Positions 16,135 through 25,257 of a stretch of 64,000 bases of DNA are shown here, piece after piece. Where the stretch lies: the NCBI GenBank assembly GCA_046329555.1, contig JAXLUK010000001.1, positions 186,001 to 250,000 of the forward strand. Direction: 5' to 3'. This DNA comes from UBA1941 sp046329555. GTDB taxonomy: Bacteria; Bacteroidota; Bacteroidia; Chitinophagales; LD1. The translations under genes were made by a program, and so were the position numbers. How positions within the stretch are numbered: position 1 is the first letter of the stretch; the number at the start of each line of letters is the position of its first letter. Below the pieces are notes generated by a model. The model did no database searches. It saw only the letters and a program-made list of their open reading frames with translations, and was not told the origin of the DNA.

Positions 16135-17148
16135 ATGGATCAGAACGTATATTACAGCAGCTACCTGCAACTCGATAAAATTCTGAATGCACAGGCACCG
16201 GAGGGCGAAAAAGCTGGCGATCCGGCTCACGATGAAATGCTGTTTATTGTGATTCATCAGGCCTATGAACTATGGTTCAAGCAGTTGTTGTTCGAAGTCA
16301 ATTCCATCGGAAACATTTTCGCTCAAGATACTATTCAAGACAATTCTCCCGACTTATACACCGTGTGTCACAGAATGAAGCGGGTGATTGCTATTTTGAG
16401 GTTGCTGATTGATCAGATCAGTATAATGGAAACGATGACCCCGCTTGATTTTTTGGATTTCCGCAATCGCCTAAGGCCGGCATCAGGGTTTCAGAGTATT
16501 CAATTCAAGTTGTTGGAAGCGGCGCTGGGTTTAAAAATGGAAGATCGGTTCGGAAAGGAATATTACACCTCGCAACTAACTGCTGCTGATCGTGAGCGTG
16601 TGATGGCAGCTGAACATCAGAAGGGGTTAATTGATTTGGTGAACGCCTGGCTGGAACGCATGCCGTTTTTTGATCATGCCGACTACTGGCCTGAGGGCAC
16701 TGATGGCTTCTGGGAAGCTTACAAGTCCGCTTATAGCAAGGGTTTGCAGCCCATGGAGCAATTCAATTTATCGCGCTTCGAGGCAGCCATTGTGGAAAAG
16801 GTACAGCAGGAAGGCGAACGACTGAGTTGGCGCGCAAGGCGGGCTGCACTTTTCATTATGCTTTATCGCGATTATCCGATGCTGCAGTTACCCTTCGAAC
16901 TCATCAATATGTTATTGGAAATTGACGAATGTTTGGCAACCTGGCGCTATCGGCATATGCATATGGTGCACCGGGTAATTGGCATGAGAAGCGGCACAGG
17001 AGGCAGTACTGGTAAAGATTATCTAAAAGGTGCACTCGACAAGCATTTTATTTTTTCTGAATTTGCAGCACTCACCAGTTTTCTGATTGAGAAAAAGCAA
17101 TTGCCAGAGCTAAGTCAACGTTTAAAAGAGAAGCTGGGCTTCCAGTAA
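16135..17148 (+). CDS. kynA: Tryptophan 2,3-dioxygenase
   Basis: A 337-residue heme dioxygenase that opens the indole ring of L-tryptophan to N-formylkynurenine, the first step of the kynurenine pathway. The substrate-binding segment is DEMLFIVIHQAYELWFKQ (residues about 43-60), with the histidine that contacts the indole. The heme-ligand region is HMHMVHRVIG, followed by the GTGGSTGKDYL loop that holds the substrate. Length fits the bacterial and animal range. No other kynurenine-pathway gene is in the window. It leads a plus-strand run with lpxD 10 bases downstream, an unrelated neighbour. Confidence 0.95.
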   Translation: MDQNVYYSSYLQLDKILNAQAPEGEKAGDPAHDEMLFIVIHQAYELWFKQLLFEVNSIGNIFAQDTIQDNSPDLYTVCHRMKRVIAILRLLIDQISIMETMTPLDFLDFRNRLRPASGFQSIQFKLLEAALGLKMEDRFGKEYYTSQLTAADRERVMAAEHQKGLIDLVNAWLERMPFFDHADYWPEGTDGFWEAYKSAYSKGLQPMEQFNLSRFEAAIVEKVQQEGERLSWRARRAALFIMLYRDYPMLQLPFELINMLLEIDECLATWRYRHMHMVHRVIGMRSGTGGSTGKDYLKGALDKHFIFSEFAALTSFLIEKKQLPELSQRLKEKLGFQ

Positions 17149-17158
17149 ATCATTCTTC

Positions 17159-18184
17159 ATGAAATTTACCGCAGGTCAAATTGCCGCCTTAGTTGGTGGA
17201 ACGGTTGAAGGCGATCAGCACTATGCTGTTACCGGTATTGCAAAAGTGGAATCAGCCACTGCGCTTGAACTTTCTTTTATTGCCAACCCGAAGTATGAGC
17301 AGTATGCCAACACCACCAAAGCAGGCTTACTTCTGACTGATCAGCAATTGACAGTTAAAAATGATGCGGTAAAAGCCGTCATCAGGGTTGATGACCCTTA
17401 TGGGGCATTTACCAAGCTGTTACAAGTTTATCAGGACATGTTGCAGCAGCAGCGATCAGAAGGAATAGAACAACCTAGCTTTATTCATCCTTCTGTTCAG
17501 TATGGCGAAGGATTCTTTCTGGCAGCATTTGCCTACGTTGGTCCCGATTGTCGGCTTGGTAAATATGTGACCATTCACCCTCATGTTTCGTTAGGAAGAG
17601 GGGTTCAAATCGGAGACCATTCCATAATACATGCAGGAGCCAGAATTTATGATGGCTGCATTATTGGAAGTGGCTGCATTATTCACGCCGGAGCGGTAAT
17701 TGGTGGCGATGGATTTGGTTTTGCACCGACAGCCGACGGGCGTTTTCAAAAAATTCCGCAAACGGGAATTGTGGTTTTGGGTGACGACGTAGAAATTGGT
17801 GCCAATACGGTTGTTGACCGTGCTACCATTGGTCAAACTGTGGTTGGCAATGGCGTCAAGTTGGATAATCTGGTGCATATTGCGCACAATGTAGAAGTGG
17901 GCGACCATAGCGTAATTGCGGCTCAAACCGGAATTTCAGGAAGTACCAAACTAGGGAAGCGCGTTATGATTGGCGGACAAGCTGGTTTAGTAGGTCACAT
18001 TCAGATTGCTGATGGGGTAAAGATTAACGCACAGAGTGGCGTATCAAAGAGTATAACCGAAGAAAATACAGCGGTTAGTGGCTCTCCCGCAGCGGCATTT
18101 CGGGAACATTATAAACAACTGGCTTACCTGAGGCAGTTGCCGGAATTGTTCCAATGGGCAAAAAAGATTGCAGCCGAGAAATGA
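17159..18184 (+). CDS. lpxD: UDP-3-O-acylglucosamine N-acyltransferase LpxD
   Basis: A 341-residue lipid A enzyme that adds the second 3-hydroxyacyl chain to UDP-glucosamine. The N-terminal uridine-binding domain (residues 1-100) has ALELSFIANPKYEQYA. The centre is a left-handed beta-helix of hexapeptide repeats (LGKYVTIHPHVSLGRGVQIG, kept in frame over about ten coils), and the catalytic histidine lies in LVHIAHNVEVGDH. A C-terminal helix follows (HYKQLAYLRQLPELF). Its presence shows the cell makes lipopolysaccharide. It is a single lpxD, separate from the lpxA/fabZ cluster. Confidence 0.95.
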   Translation: MKFTAGQIAALVGGTVEGDQHYAVTGIAKVESATALELSFIANPKYEQYANTTKAGLLLTDQQLTVKNDAVKAVIRVDDPYGAFTKLLQVYQDMLQQQRSEGIEQPSFIHPSVQYGEGFFLAAFAYVGPDCRLGKYVTIHPHVSLGRGVQIGDHSIIHAGARIYDGCIIGSGCIIHAGAVIGGDGFGFAPTADGRFQKIPQTGIVVLGDDVEIGANTVVDRATIGQTVVGNGVKLDNLVHIAHNVEVGDHSVIAAQTGISGSTKLGKRVMIGGQAGLVGHIQIADGVKINAQSGVSKSITEENTAVSGSPAAAFREHYKQLAYLRQLPELFQWAKKIAAEK

Positions 18185-18214
18185 AAGTTGTTTGTTTTGT
18201 AAAATACTAGTGAA

Positions 18215-19234
18215 TTGAATCCTTTGACACATCCTGAGGAAGAACGTTCCGGTGAGGAACAAGAAGTGGAGCGCGCGCTCAGGCCTCGGCGTATAGATGA
18301 GTTTACCGGTCAGCCGCAGATTATTGAAAATCTGTTCATATTCATGGAAGCAGCCAAGCGACGGGGCGAGTCGTTAGACCATGTGCTGCTTCATGGCCCT
18401 CCCGGATTAGGAAAGACCACGCTGTCACACATTGTGGCCAATGAGATGGGGGTGAACATGAAAATAACCAGCGGTCCGGTTTTAGAAAAACCCGGTGATT
18501 TAGCTGGTTTACTCACTAATCTTCAACCGAATGACGTACTTTTCATAGATGAGATTCACCGGTTGTCTCCGGTTATTGAAGAATATCTTTACAGTGCCAT
18601 GGAGGATTTCAAGATTGATATCATGATTGAAACCGGCCCGAATGCGAGAAGCATCCAAATTGGCCTGAATCCTTTTACGCTGGTAGGTGCTACCACCAGA
18701 AGCGGGTTGTTAACGGCTCCGTTGCGATCAAGGTTTGGCATCACCTGTCGTTTGGAATACTATGGTCCCGAGGTATTATCCTCTATTGTTAAAAGATCAT
18801 GCGGTATTTTACAAGTTCCGATTCAGGAACAAGCGGCCTTTGAAATAGCCCGTAGAAGCAGGGGTACGCCTCGAATCGCCAATTTATTGCTCAGGCGCGT
18901 ACGGGATTTTGCGCAAATAAAGGGAGAAGGTATTATCACCTTGGAGATCGCCCGATATGCCTTAGAGGCGCTTCATGTGGATGCGCTAGGTTTGGATGAA
19001 ATGGATAACCGAATCATTCAAGCCATCATTGAGAAATTCAAAGGAGGCCCGGTTGGGCTAAACACCATTGCCACTGCAGTTGGCGAGGAACCGGGAACAA
19101 TCGAAGAAGTCTATGAGCCTTATTTAATTATGCAAGGCTTTTTGAAGCGAACGCCACGAGGGCGCGAAGCAACGGAGTTAGCTTTCCGGCACTTAGGAAA
19201 AACACCTCCCGCCTCTGCGAACTCTCTTTTTTAG
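18215..19234 (+). CDS. ruvB: Holliday junction branch-migration helicase RuvB
   Basis: A 339-residue AAA+ motor that drives branch migration with RuvA. Walker A is GPPGLGKTT, Walker B is FIDEIHRL, sensor 1 is GATTRSG, and the arginine finger region is TAPLRSRFG. The C-terminal winged helix has LGLDEMDNRIIQAI and GFLKRTPRGREAT. The best start is TTG 18215, because it yields the usual short acidic N-terminus before ALRPRRIDEFTGQ; no ATG precedes the conserved domain. The gene lies 30 bases after lpxD. Confidence 0.95.
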   Translation: MNPLTHPEEERSGEEQEVERALRPRRIDEFTGQPQIIENLFIFMEAAKRRGESLDHVLLHGPPGLGKTTLSHIVANEMGVNMKITSGPVLEKPGDLAGLLTNLQPNDVLFIDEIHRLSPVIEEYLYSAMEDFKIDIMIETGPNARSIQIGLNPFTLVGATTRSGLLTAPLRSRFGITCRLEYYGPEVLSSIVKRSCGILQVPIQEQAAFEIARRSRGTPRIANLLLRRVRDFAQIKGEGIITLEIARYALEALHVDALGLDEMDNRIIQAIIEKFKGGPVGLNTIATAVGEEPGTIEEVYEPYLIMQGFLKRTPRGREATELAFRHLGKTPPASANSLF

Positions 19235-19363
19235 CAGAGGGTCCGGAAGTCCCCATTAGGGCTTTCGTAAGAATGTTACAATTCTGTGAATATTCTGCCT
19301 AAAAAAAGTAACCGGATTCTAGTGGTTTTGACTACATTTGGCATTCTTAAAAAAAAATTACGC

Positions 19364-21838
19364 ATGAAAAAGACTGTACTGTCGTTGGCCCTGGCTTCGT
19401 TTGCTGTGGGTACCATTCTGGCGGGTGAACCCGTTTTTACCGGGTTTAAAAGCAAGGCTATTAACGCCCCTGCTGTTGTGAAAAAGCCGCTTGTTTTACC
19501 TGGTACGATTCCGGCCGCTGACGCATCACGTGGAGCGCGTGCACTGGATAAAATTGACTTAAGCACGGCTGGTAACCTTTATACCGTACTCAATTCGGCT
19601 TGTAATCAGATTTACGCCAGTGATTCCCTGAACAGTGTTGTTTTTATTCACCGCTCCGACATACCACCGGCAACTTGCTGCCCCGGTTCAAATATTGCAC
19701 AATACCGTTTTGATATTTCTAAAAATGGCGGTACGTCCTGGACCTCAAATATCGGAACCTTAAACCCCGCTGCGAACAACACAGATTACAGCAGCCGTTA
19801 TCCGCAAACTTCTATTTACCGTGCGCCTGGCGTTACAAATGTGGATAGCGCCTACATGGCATATTCCGGAACATGGCACAACGGTGCTGCAAATGCCATT
19901 TGGTATGGAGAAGCGCACGGTGCGGCTCAATTGAGCGGTAATCCTGCAACATTCAAGTCGCGCCGCGATACCTTGAACAACGGAAATATTGTTCCAGGCT
20001 ATAGCTTTACTCAAGGAGCTTCAGGCAAATTCTTCAATTTAAACTATGATTACCGCGATTTGGGTAATAATATCTCCTGGATTGGAGGTATTATCATGCA
20101 ACGTGGCGTTTGGGTTGATAGCTTGAAAGACGTGCAATGGTCTTCTCAAATTATACCGATGCAGTTCGATAGCTTCTTCGATGCCAATGGTGCCTTTCAA
20201 GGCTCTGTAGTGGGTTCACCGGTGGTTGCATTTGATCCTACCGGCCAAAAAGGCTGGCTCGTTTTCAAAGCAGATATGAACCACGACCAACGTCACCTGG
20301 AGAGTCTATGGTTTATGCAATCTTCTGATTACGGAGATACTTGGTCGGCGCCAGCAGAAATAGATCTTTCTGCTGTAAGCGGGATGTTCGACTTGCCGTT
20401 GTTCTCAGTTAACGGCGTTGACGTTGGAGCCGGTCATACCTTGCAAGGCGACATTGACATTGCAGTTGATTACAACGGCGATGTTCACATTGGATGTATT
20501 GTTGCTGTAGGTGATACTGCCGATGCGCAGTACAGCTACTATCCAGGCCAGGGAATGTTTGCTTATGACATTTATTCTTCCGGCACAACCTCTTGCTGGA
20601 AAGGGCATTTGTTCCGCCGTGTTTTTGCTGTTCAAGGTCAATACACCGTAGCTCAGGGAACAGATGCCGCGGTGAACGAAGGAAATCGCTTCCAGGCGGC
20701 GCATACGGAAGATGGCAAACGGATTTTCTTCTTCTGGAACGATACTGATTCAGCTCTCGTTGCAGCCCAAAGTTCTACAACCAATAACGTATCTCCTAAC
20801 TTGTATGGTGTTGGTGTAGATGTAACTACAAAGAAGACAACTACCTTCTATAATTTTACTGTGGGTGACCCTGAATTTGGTGGCCAGGATAACAGTCATT
20901 CAGAAGGAACAGTTGGCGGCTCACTCTTCCCGGTTGTTTCAACTACAGCCTTTACACGCACCAATTCTTATAACGTTCCAGTGGTTCTTACTCAGCCTGA
21001 TTATAACAACACCGGTTCTAACAAATTAGGCGGTAACCCGGCTAAATTCTTCTACTGCCGTAATATCGATTTCCCACAATCTGCATTTACTATCAATTTA
21101 GACAATTCTAAGCCAACGCTTACCCTGATTGGTGCAGATACCGTTTACGCCCGCGTAAACAATGTTTACACCGATTCAGGTGCCGTTGCTTTCAAATGTG
21201 GCGAGGTTCTGCCTAGTCCAACATATTCCGGCAACGTAAACAAGGATTCGATTGGCCAGTATTTGGTTACCTGGACCGTTCAGGATGCAAACGGAAACCA
21301 AGCGCAAGTAACACGTGTAGTAATCATCTCTGATGTTCCTGTTGCTCGTATTTGGTACAGGCAAAACTGGGGAAATAACTTCCAGTTCCGCGACTCCAGC
21401 TTGAACTTCCCTACTGCCCGTACCTGGAAATGGGGTGATGGCACTGGTAAGACAGGTGTTACGGTGTTTACTAAATCTTATAATGCCGCTGGTCAGAAAA
21501 TGGTTACGCTTGCGGTAAGCAACCAGTTTGGTGCCGATAATGATACCGTTTATGTAAATGTAGCATTAGGTATTGAAGATCCTGAATTTGCAAATGCAGT
21601 GCGTGTTGCACCGATTCCTTCGTCAGGTGTATTCTTTGTTGAAGCACCAGAAGAAGCTGAATTGTCAGTAACCGTTTATGATGTAGCCGGAAAAGCAGTG
21701 GCTACTAAGATGGCTGGCGTAAAATCTAGTGCTAACAATACCCGTTTTGATCTGGGTTTCTTATCAAACGGTGCCTACCTATTGAAAGTTGAAAGCGGTA
21801 AATTGATGACGGTGAAACCCATCACCATCGTTAAATAA
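19364..21838 (+). CDS. Large T9SS cargo protein with BNR-like, DUF5011 and PKD modules
   Basis: 824 residues from ATG 19364, which begins a clean signal peptide (MKKTVLSLALASFAVG). The body to about residue 560 has sialidase/BNR-like phrases such as SKNGGTSWTSNIG and SSDYGDTWSAPAEID, which form blades of beta-propellers. A DUF5011 Ig-like domain follows (DTVYARVNNVYTDSGAVAFK ... WTVQDANGNQ), then a PKD domain (ARTWKWGDGTGKTG), and a type A T9SS sorting domain at the C-terminus (VRVAPIPSSGVFFVEAP ... VKPITIVK). Enzymatic activity is unproven; Asp-box propellers also occur in non-enzymatic surface proteins. A strong bidirectional terminator lies just downstream. A -7-like TACATTTG is at 19333-19340. 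Confidence 0.85.
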   Translation: MKKTVLSLALASFAVGTILAGEPVFTGFKSKAINAPAVVKKPLVLPGTIPAADASRGARALDKIDLSTAGNLYTVLNSACNQIYASDSLNSVVFIHRSDIPPATCCPGSNIAQYRFDISKNGGTSWTSNIGTLNPAANNTDYSSRYPQTSIYRAPGVTNVDSAYMAYSGTWHNGAANAIWYGEAHGAAQLSGNPATFKSRRDTLNNGNIVPGYSFTQGASGKFFNLNYDYRDLGNNISWIGGIIMQRGVWVDSLKDVQWSSQIIPMQFDSFFDANGAFQGSVVGSPVVAFDPTGQKGWLVFKADMNHDQRHLESLWFMQSSDYGDTWSAPAEIDLSAVSGMFDLPLFSVNGVDVGAGHTLQGDIDIAVDYNGDVHIGCIVAVGDTADAQYSYYPGQGMFAYDIYSSGTTSCWKGHLFRRVFAVQGQYTVAQGTDAAVNEGNRFQAAHTEDGKRIFFFWNDTDSALVAAQSSTTNNVSPNLYGVGVDVTTKKTTTFYNFTVGDPEFGGQDNSHSEGTVGGSLFPVVSTTAFTRTNSYNVPVVLTQPDYNNTGSNKLGGNPAKFFYCRNIDFPQSAFTINLDNSKPTLTLIGADTVYARVNNVYTDSGAVAFKCGEVLPSPTYSGNVNKDSIGQYLVTWTVQDANGNQAQVTRVVIISDVPVARIWYRQNWGNNFQFRDSSLNFPTARTWKWGDGTGKTGVTVFTKSYNAAGQKMVTLAVSNQFGADNDTVYVNVALGIEDPEFANAVRVAPIPSSGVFFVEAPEEAELSVTVYDVAGKAVATKMAGVKSSANNTRFDLGFLSNGAYLLKVESGKLMTVKPITIVK

Positions 21839-21861
21839 CCTTTAGATAACTTATGATTGAA

Positions 21862-21892
21862 AAGGCTGTCAGCAATGACAGCCTTTTTTTTT
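21862..21892. terminator. Bidirectional intrinsic terminator
   Basis: Perfect 10-base arms AAGGCTGTCA (21862-21871) and TGACAGCCTT (21876-21885) flank a GCAA loop and are followed by eight or nine T on the plus strand and a shorter T run on the minus. It sits between the convergent T9SS cargo gene and the hypothetical gene at 21920. Confidence 0.9.
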
Positions 21893-21919
21893 GCGGGCTA
21901 AAAAGAAAATGCCGATTCG

Positions 21920-22561
21920 TTAGGAATCCTTTTTTGCGTATAGTTGCTGCAACAATGGCCGATCAGCAGCAGTATAGAGTAGCATTTTTTGAGGCATACC
22001 AATTGTTCGATACAGCCAGCCAGTTTGGGTTTGCCGGCACTTTTCAAGACCTAACAAACGGCTTAACTGAGATCCCGATTCATTGTAGGCATCCGCATAA
22101 AAGCCTGAAACCATCCGATTTAATTTAGCCTGCTCAATAAGCGTATCTGCAAAATATTGCATGAGCGCATACATGACCACAGAACTTGAAATCTTTTCCG
22201 ACTTTGGAATATGAATAACCTCCAATAACAACCCAAACGTAGTTGGATTGGTGGAGTTATGAACGAATCCCTTTTCAGGAAAACTTAAGTTTGAAAAAAT
22301 TAGATCGTGACTACCATTACACCATTCACGAACAAAGTTGGTTTGAAGGGGAATACTAAAAAAGAATCCAACAGGAGCCGATTGGTACCACGCCGCCATG
22401 AAGAAAGTTGGGTTACGCTTAAAACAATTCAATAGCGCCTTGCCATAAACTTCACATTCCTGAGCAGATAGTGATAACGTACCAATGGCGGCAATGATAT
22501 CAGCTTCTGCTAAATCAAATCCACTTTTAACCAATAACGGAGGCGTAGCTCTGTCTATCAT
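21920..22561 (-). CDS. Uncharacterised protein, possibly GNAT-like
   Basis: A 213-residue soluble protein from ATG 22561, whose start overlaps the flavoprotein stop by four bases (ATGA). An in-frame TTG at 22570 adds three residues. No clear motif is visible. The middle has alternating strands and helices (FFMAAWYQSAPVGFFFSIP, LLLEVIHIPKSEKISSSVVM) and a late NESGSQLSRLLGLEKC segment. That layout is reminiscent of an N-acetyltransferase, where a variant N-x-x-S near a G-L-E-K motif is common. This is weak evidence. It is the third gene of the pgk-flavoprotein-hypothetical operon, so a shared regulon with the flavoprotein is plausible. Confidence 0.6.
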   Translation of the reverse strand: MIDRATPPLLVKSGFDLAEADIIAAIGTLSLSAQECEVYGKALLNCFKRNPTFFMAAWYQSAPVGFFFSIPLQTNFVREWCNGSHDLIFSNLSFPEKGFVHNSTNPTTFGLLLEVIHIPKSEKISSSVVMYALMQYFADTLIEQAKLNRMVSGFYADAYNESGSQLSRLLGLEKCRQTQTGWLYRTIGMPQKMLLYTAADRPLLQQLYAKKDS

Positions 22562-24018
22562 GCCGTCCAAATGTAATCACTTTCATTGGCGTTATTCGTC
22601 AATTTTTTAAATCTGAAAGTAAAATCTGGCCAGATAGCAGCGCTTCTTCCCTGAGCATTCAGGTACCAACTCATACATCCAGAATTCCATACGGTTCCTT
22701 CCGCCTTTTTATCTAAATCACGATTGAATGCTTCCTGTACTTCCAATCGAACCTCCAATGCCCTGGCCTGCTTAGCGCGAAGCTTATGTATACTATCCAG
22801 AATCAAAGTAATCTGCGATTCAATCATGTACACCATCGAATTATGACCAAGACCAGTATTGGGCCCAATCATAAAATACATATTGGGAAATCCATGCACC
22901 ATAGTGCCCAGATAGGCTTCCGCACCATTTTGCCATACTTCCGTCAGGCTACGGCCACCCCTACCTTTGATATCAGCAAATTGAAATGAATCGGTAACAT
23001 GAAATCCCGTTCCGCAAATAATAACATCAACCGGAACTTCTCTGCCATCCTCAATTACTACGCTATAAGGAGTAATTTCTTTAATCGCATTGGTCACCAC
23101 CTCCACATTCGGTTTTTGCAGCGCAGGGTAGTAATTGTTACTCAGCAAGATTCGCTTGCAACCCATCGCATAAATGGGTGTCACTTTGCGCAGTAAGGCT
23201 TCATCTTTGATGTGCCGGCGCAAATGATTGGCCACTAACTTTTCTGCAAGGCGCAACCAAAACCGCTGACTCGTGAATCCCAGCACCTGTATCTCGTTAA
23301 CCCAATATATACTATTTCGATAGGCTTGTCGCACCAAAGGTATTCGCTCGTACAATTTCTTTCGCCAGCCACTAATGGTACCATCTGCTTTTGGGATTAC
23401 CCAGGGTGCAGTGCGCTGGAATAGAAACAATTGATTCGCTAATGGTTGAATTTCCGGAACAAATTGAATTGCACTGGCACCAGTGCCAATTACCGCAATA
23501 CGTTTTCCCTTTAATGAATAATGATGGTTCCATTGGGAAGAATGAAATTTCTCACCGGCAAATTGCGCTAGACCCTTAATGTTTGGCCAATTGGGAATAT
23601 GCAAAGGGCCGGTAGCCAACACCAGATGTCGGGCTTCAATAATAGTTCGATTGGCTCCGGTAATTATCCAACATTGGCGCTTCTCATCAAAAACCATCTG
23701 ATTTACTTCCCATCCAAAACGAATCTGAGGTCGCAAATTGTTTCTGTCTACACATGCAACCAGATAGTCTAGAATTTCCTTTTGTCCGGAAAACACGCGC
23801 GTCCAGTTGTTATTGGGTTCAAATGAAAATGAATACAGATGTGATTTTACATCGCATGCCGCGCCGGGATAGGTATTTTCTCTCCAGGTTCCTCCAACTT
23901 CATGAGCTTTTTCCAGCACAACAAAATCGGTAAAACCTTCTCGCTTTAGTTTTATAGCCAGACCAATTCCGGAAAAGCCAGCGCCAACAATGGCCACTTC
24001 ATGTATTTGCGGTTCCAT
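22558..24018 (-). CDS. Flavin-containing monooxygenase of the Baeyer-Villiger type
   Basis: 486 residues. The FAD Rossmann motif is VGAGFSGIG (residues about 9-17), followed by GGTWRENTYPGAACDV, a hallmark of Baeyer-Villiger and related monooxygenases. The signature FxGxxxHxxxW is present as FAGEKFHSSQW at about 147-157, and the NADPH Rossmann motif is VIGTGASAIQ. The protein should insert an oxygen atom from O2 into a ketone or hydroxylate a nucleophile; the substrate is unknown. ATG 24018 overlaps the pgk stop by one base (TGATG), showing tight coupling to an unrelated glycolytic gene. The signature ends HxxxWN where many members have HxxxWP. Confidence 0.88.
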   Translation of the reverse strand: MEPQIHEVAIVGAGFSGIGLAIKLKREGFTDFVVLEKAHEVGGTWRENTYPGAACDVKSHLYSFSFEPNNNWTRVFSGQKEILDYLVACVDRNNLRPQIRFGWEVNQMVFDEKRQCWIITGANRTIIEARHLVLATGPLHIPNWPNIKGLAQFAGEKFHSSQWNHHYSLKGKRIAVIGTGASAIQFVPEIQPLANQLFLFQRTAPWVIPKADGTISGWRKKLYERIPLVRQAYRNSIYWVNEIQVLGFTSQRFWLRLAEKLVANHLRRHIKDEALLRKVTPIYAMGCKRILLSNNYYPALQKPNVEVVTNAIKEITPYSVVIEDGREVPVDVIICGTGFHVTDSFQFADIKGRGGRSLTEVWQNGAEAYLGTMVHGFPNMYFMIGPNTGLGHNSMVYMIESQITLILDSIHKLRAKQARALEVRLEVQEAFNRDLDKKAEGTVWNSGCMSWYLNAQGRSAAIWPDFTFRFKKLTNNANESDYIWTA

Positions 24019-25238
24019 CAATTTCTGATGGCTGCAATGCCAGGTAATTCCTTCCCTTCAAAGTATTCCAATAAGGCACCGCCTCCGGTGCTGATATAAC
24101 TTACTTCGCCAGCCAATCCAAATTGATTGACAGCCGCTACTGAATCGCCTCCTCCAATCAAACTATAAGCGCCTCCCGCTGTTGCCTTTGCTACCGCATG
24201 CGCAATTGCTACAGTGCCTTTGGAGAAAGCTTCCATTTCAAAAACCCCCATAGGGCCATTCCATAATATTGTTTTGGAAGATTGAATCACTTCGCTAAAA
24301 GATGCAATCGCTTCCGGTCCGATATCCAATCCCATCCAGGGAGATACCAAATCATCTGACGCTTTTACCACAACATTTGCCGCAGCGTCGAACTTATCTC
24401 CGCAAACTGAATCCTGCGGTAACATCAATGCAACGCCTTTATCGCGTGCCTTTTGAATCAACCCAATAGCTAATTCCAACTTATCTTCCTCGCATAACGA
24501 GTTTCCCGTTGCACCGCCCATAGCTCGAAAGAAAGTATACGCCATCCCTCCACCAATGAGGATGGTTTGCGCCCTATCCAACAAATTCTCGATAATCAAA
24601 ATTTTATCACTCACCTTAGCCCCGCCAATAATCGCAGTGAACGGTTTCTCGGCTTTTAGTAAAACACGTTCGGCGCTTTCAATTTCCCGGGCCATCAAGT
24701 AACCGAAAACGCGTGCTTCTCTGGAAAAACTATTCGCTATAACCGCCGTACTTGCATGTGCACGGTGAGCCGTCCCGAAGGCATCATTAACATAAACTTC
24801 ACCATGCTTAGACAATTTTTCTGCAAAACTTACATCGCCTTTCTCTTCCTCTTTATAAAAACGTAGATTTTCAAGCAACATAACTTCTCCAGATTTCAAT
24901 GCGCCGGAAAGTGCAAACGCCTCGGCGCTGATACAATCTGATGCGAATTTGACCGGTAGTGCCAGCAGCGACGATAAATGATTTACAACATGTTTTAAAC
25001 TATGTCGTTCCAAATCTACGGTACCATCCTCTTTCAATTTCTTCAACGGTCTGCCTAAATGGCTCATTAACACCACACTTCCGCCATCAGCCAAAATTTT
25101 CCGTATTGTAGGAAGTGCTGAGGTAATACGCACATCATCGGTAATCGCCATTGTTTTTTTGTCCAATGGAACGTTAAAATCAACGCGCACCAACGCACGT
25201 TTTCCTGCAAAATTTATTTGATCAATAGTTGGTAACAT
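24018..25238 (-). CDS. pgk: Phosphoglycerate kinase
   Basis: A 406-residue glycolytic enzyme making ATP and 3-phosphoglycerate from 1,3-bisphosphoglycerate. The N-terminal signature is ALVRVDFNVPLD, substrate residues lie in VVLMSHLGRP and NDAFGTAHRAHAST, and the nucleotide loop near the C-terminus is SLIGGGDSVAAVNQFG. Length and motifs are complete. It starts 19 bases after the tamB stop on the same strand and runs directly into the flavoprotein gene. Confidence 0.97.
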   Translation of the reverse strand: MLPTIDQINFAGKRALVRVDFNVPLDKKTMAITDDVRITSALPTIRKILADGGSVVLMSHLGRPLKKLKEDGTVDLERHSLKHVVNHLSSLLALPVKFASDCISAEAFALSGALKSGEVMLLENLRFYKEEEKGDVSFAEKLSKHGEVYVNDAFGTAHRAHASTAVIANSFSREARVFGYLMAREIESAERVLLKAEKPFTAIIGGAKVSDKILIIENLLDRAQTILIGGGMAYTFFRAMGGATGNSLCEEDKLELAIGLIQKARDKGVALMLPQDSVCGDKFDAAANVVVKASDDLVSPWMGLDIGPEAIASFSEVIQSSKTILWNGPMGVFEMEAFSKGTVAIAHAVAKATAGGAYSLIGGGDSVAAVNQFGLAGEVSYISTGGGALLEYFEGKELPGIAAIRN

Positions 25239-25257
25239 GAGGGCGAAAATAAGGATT

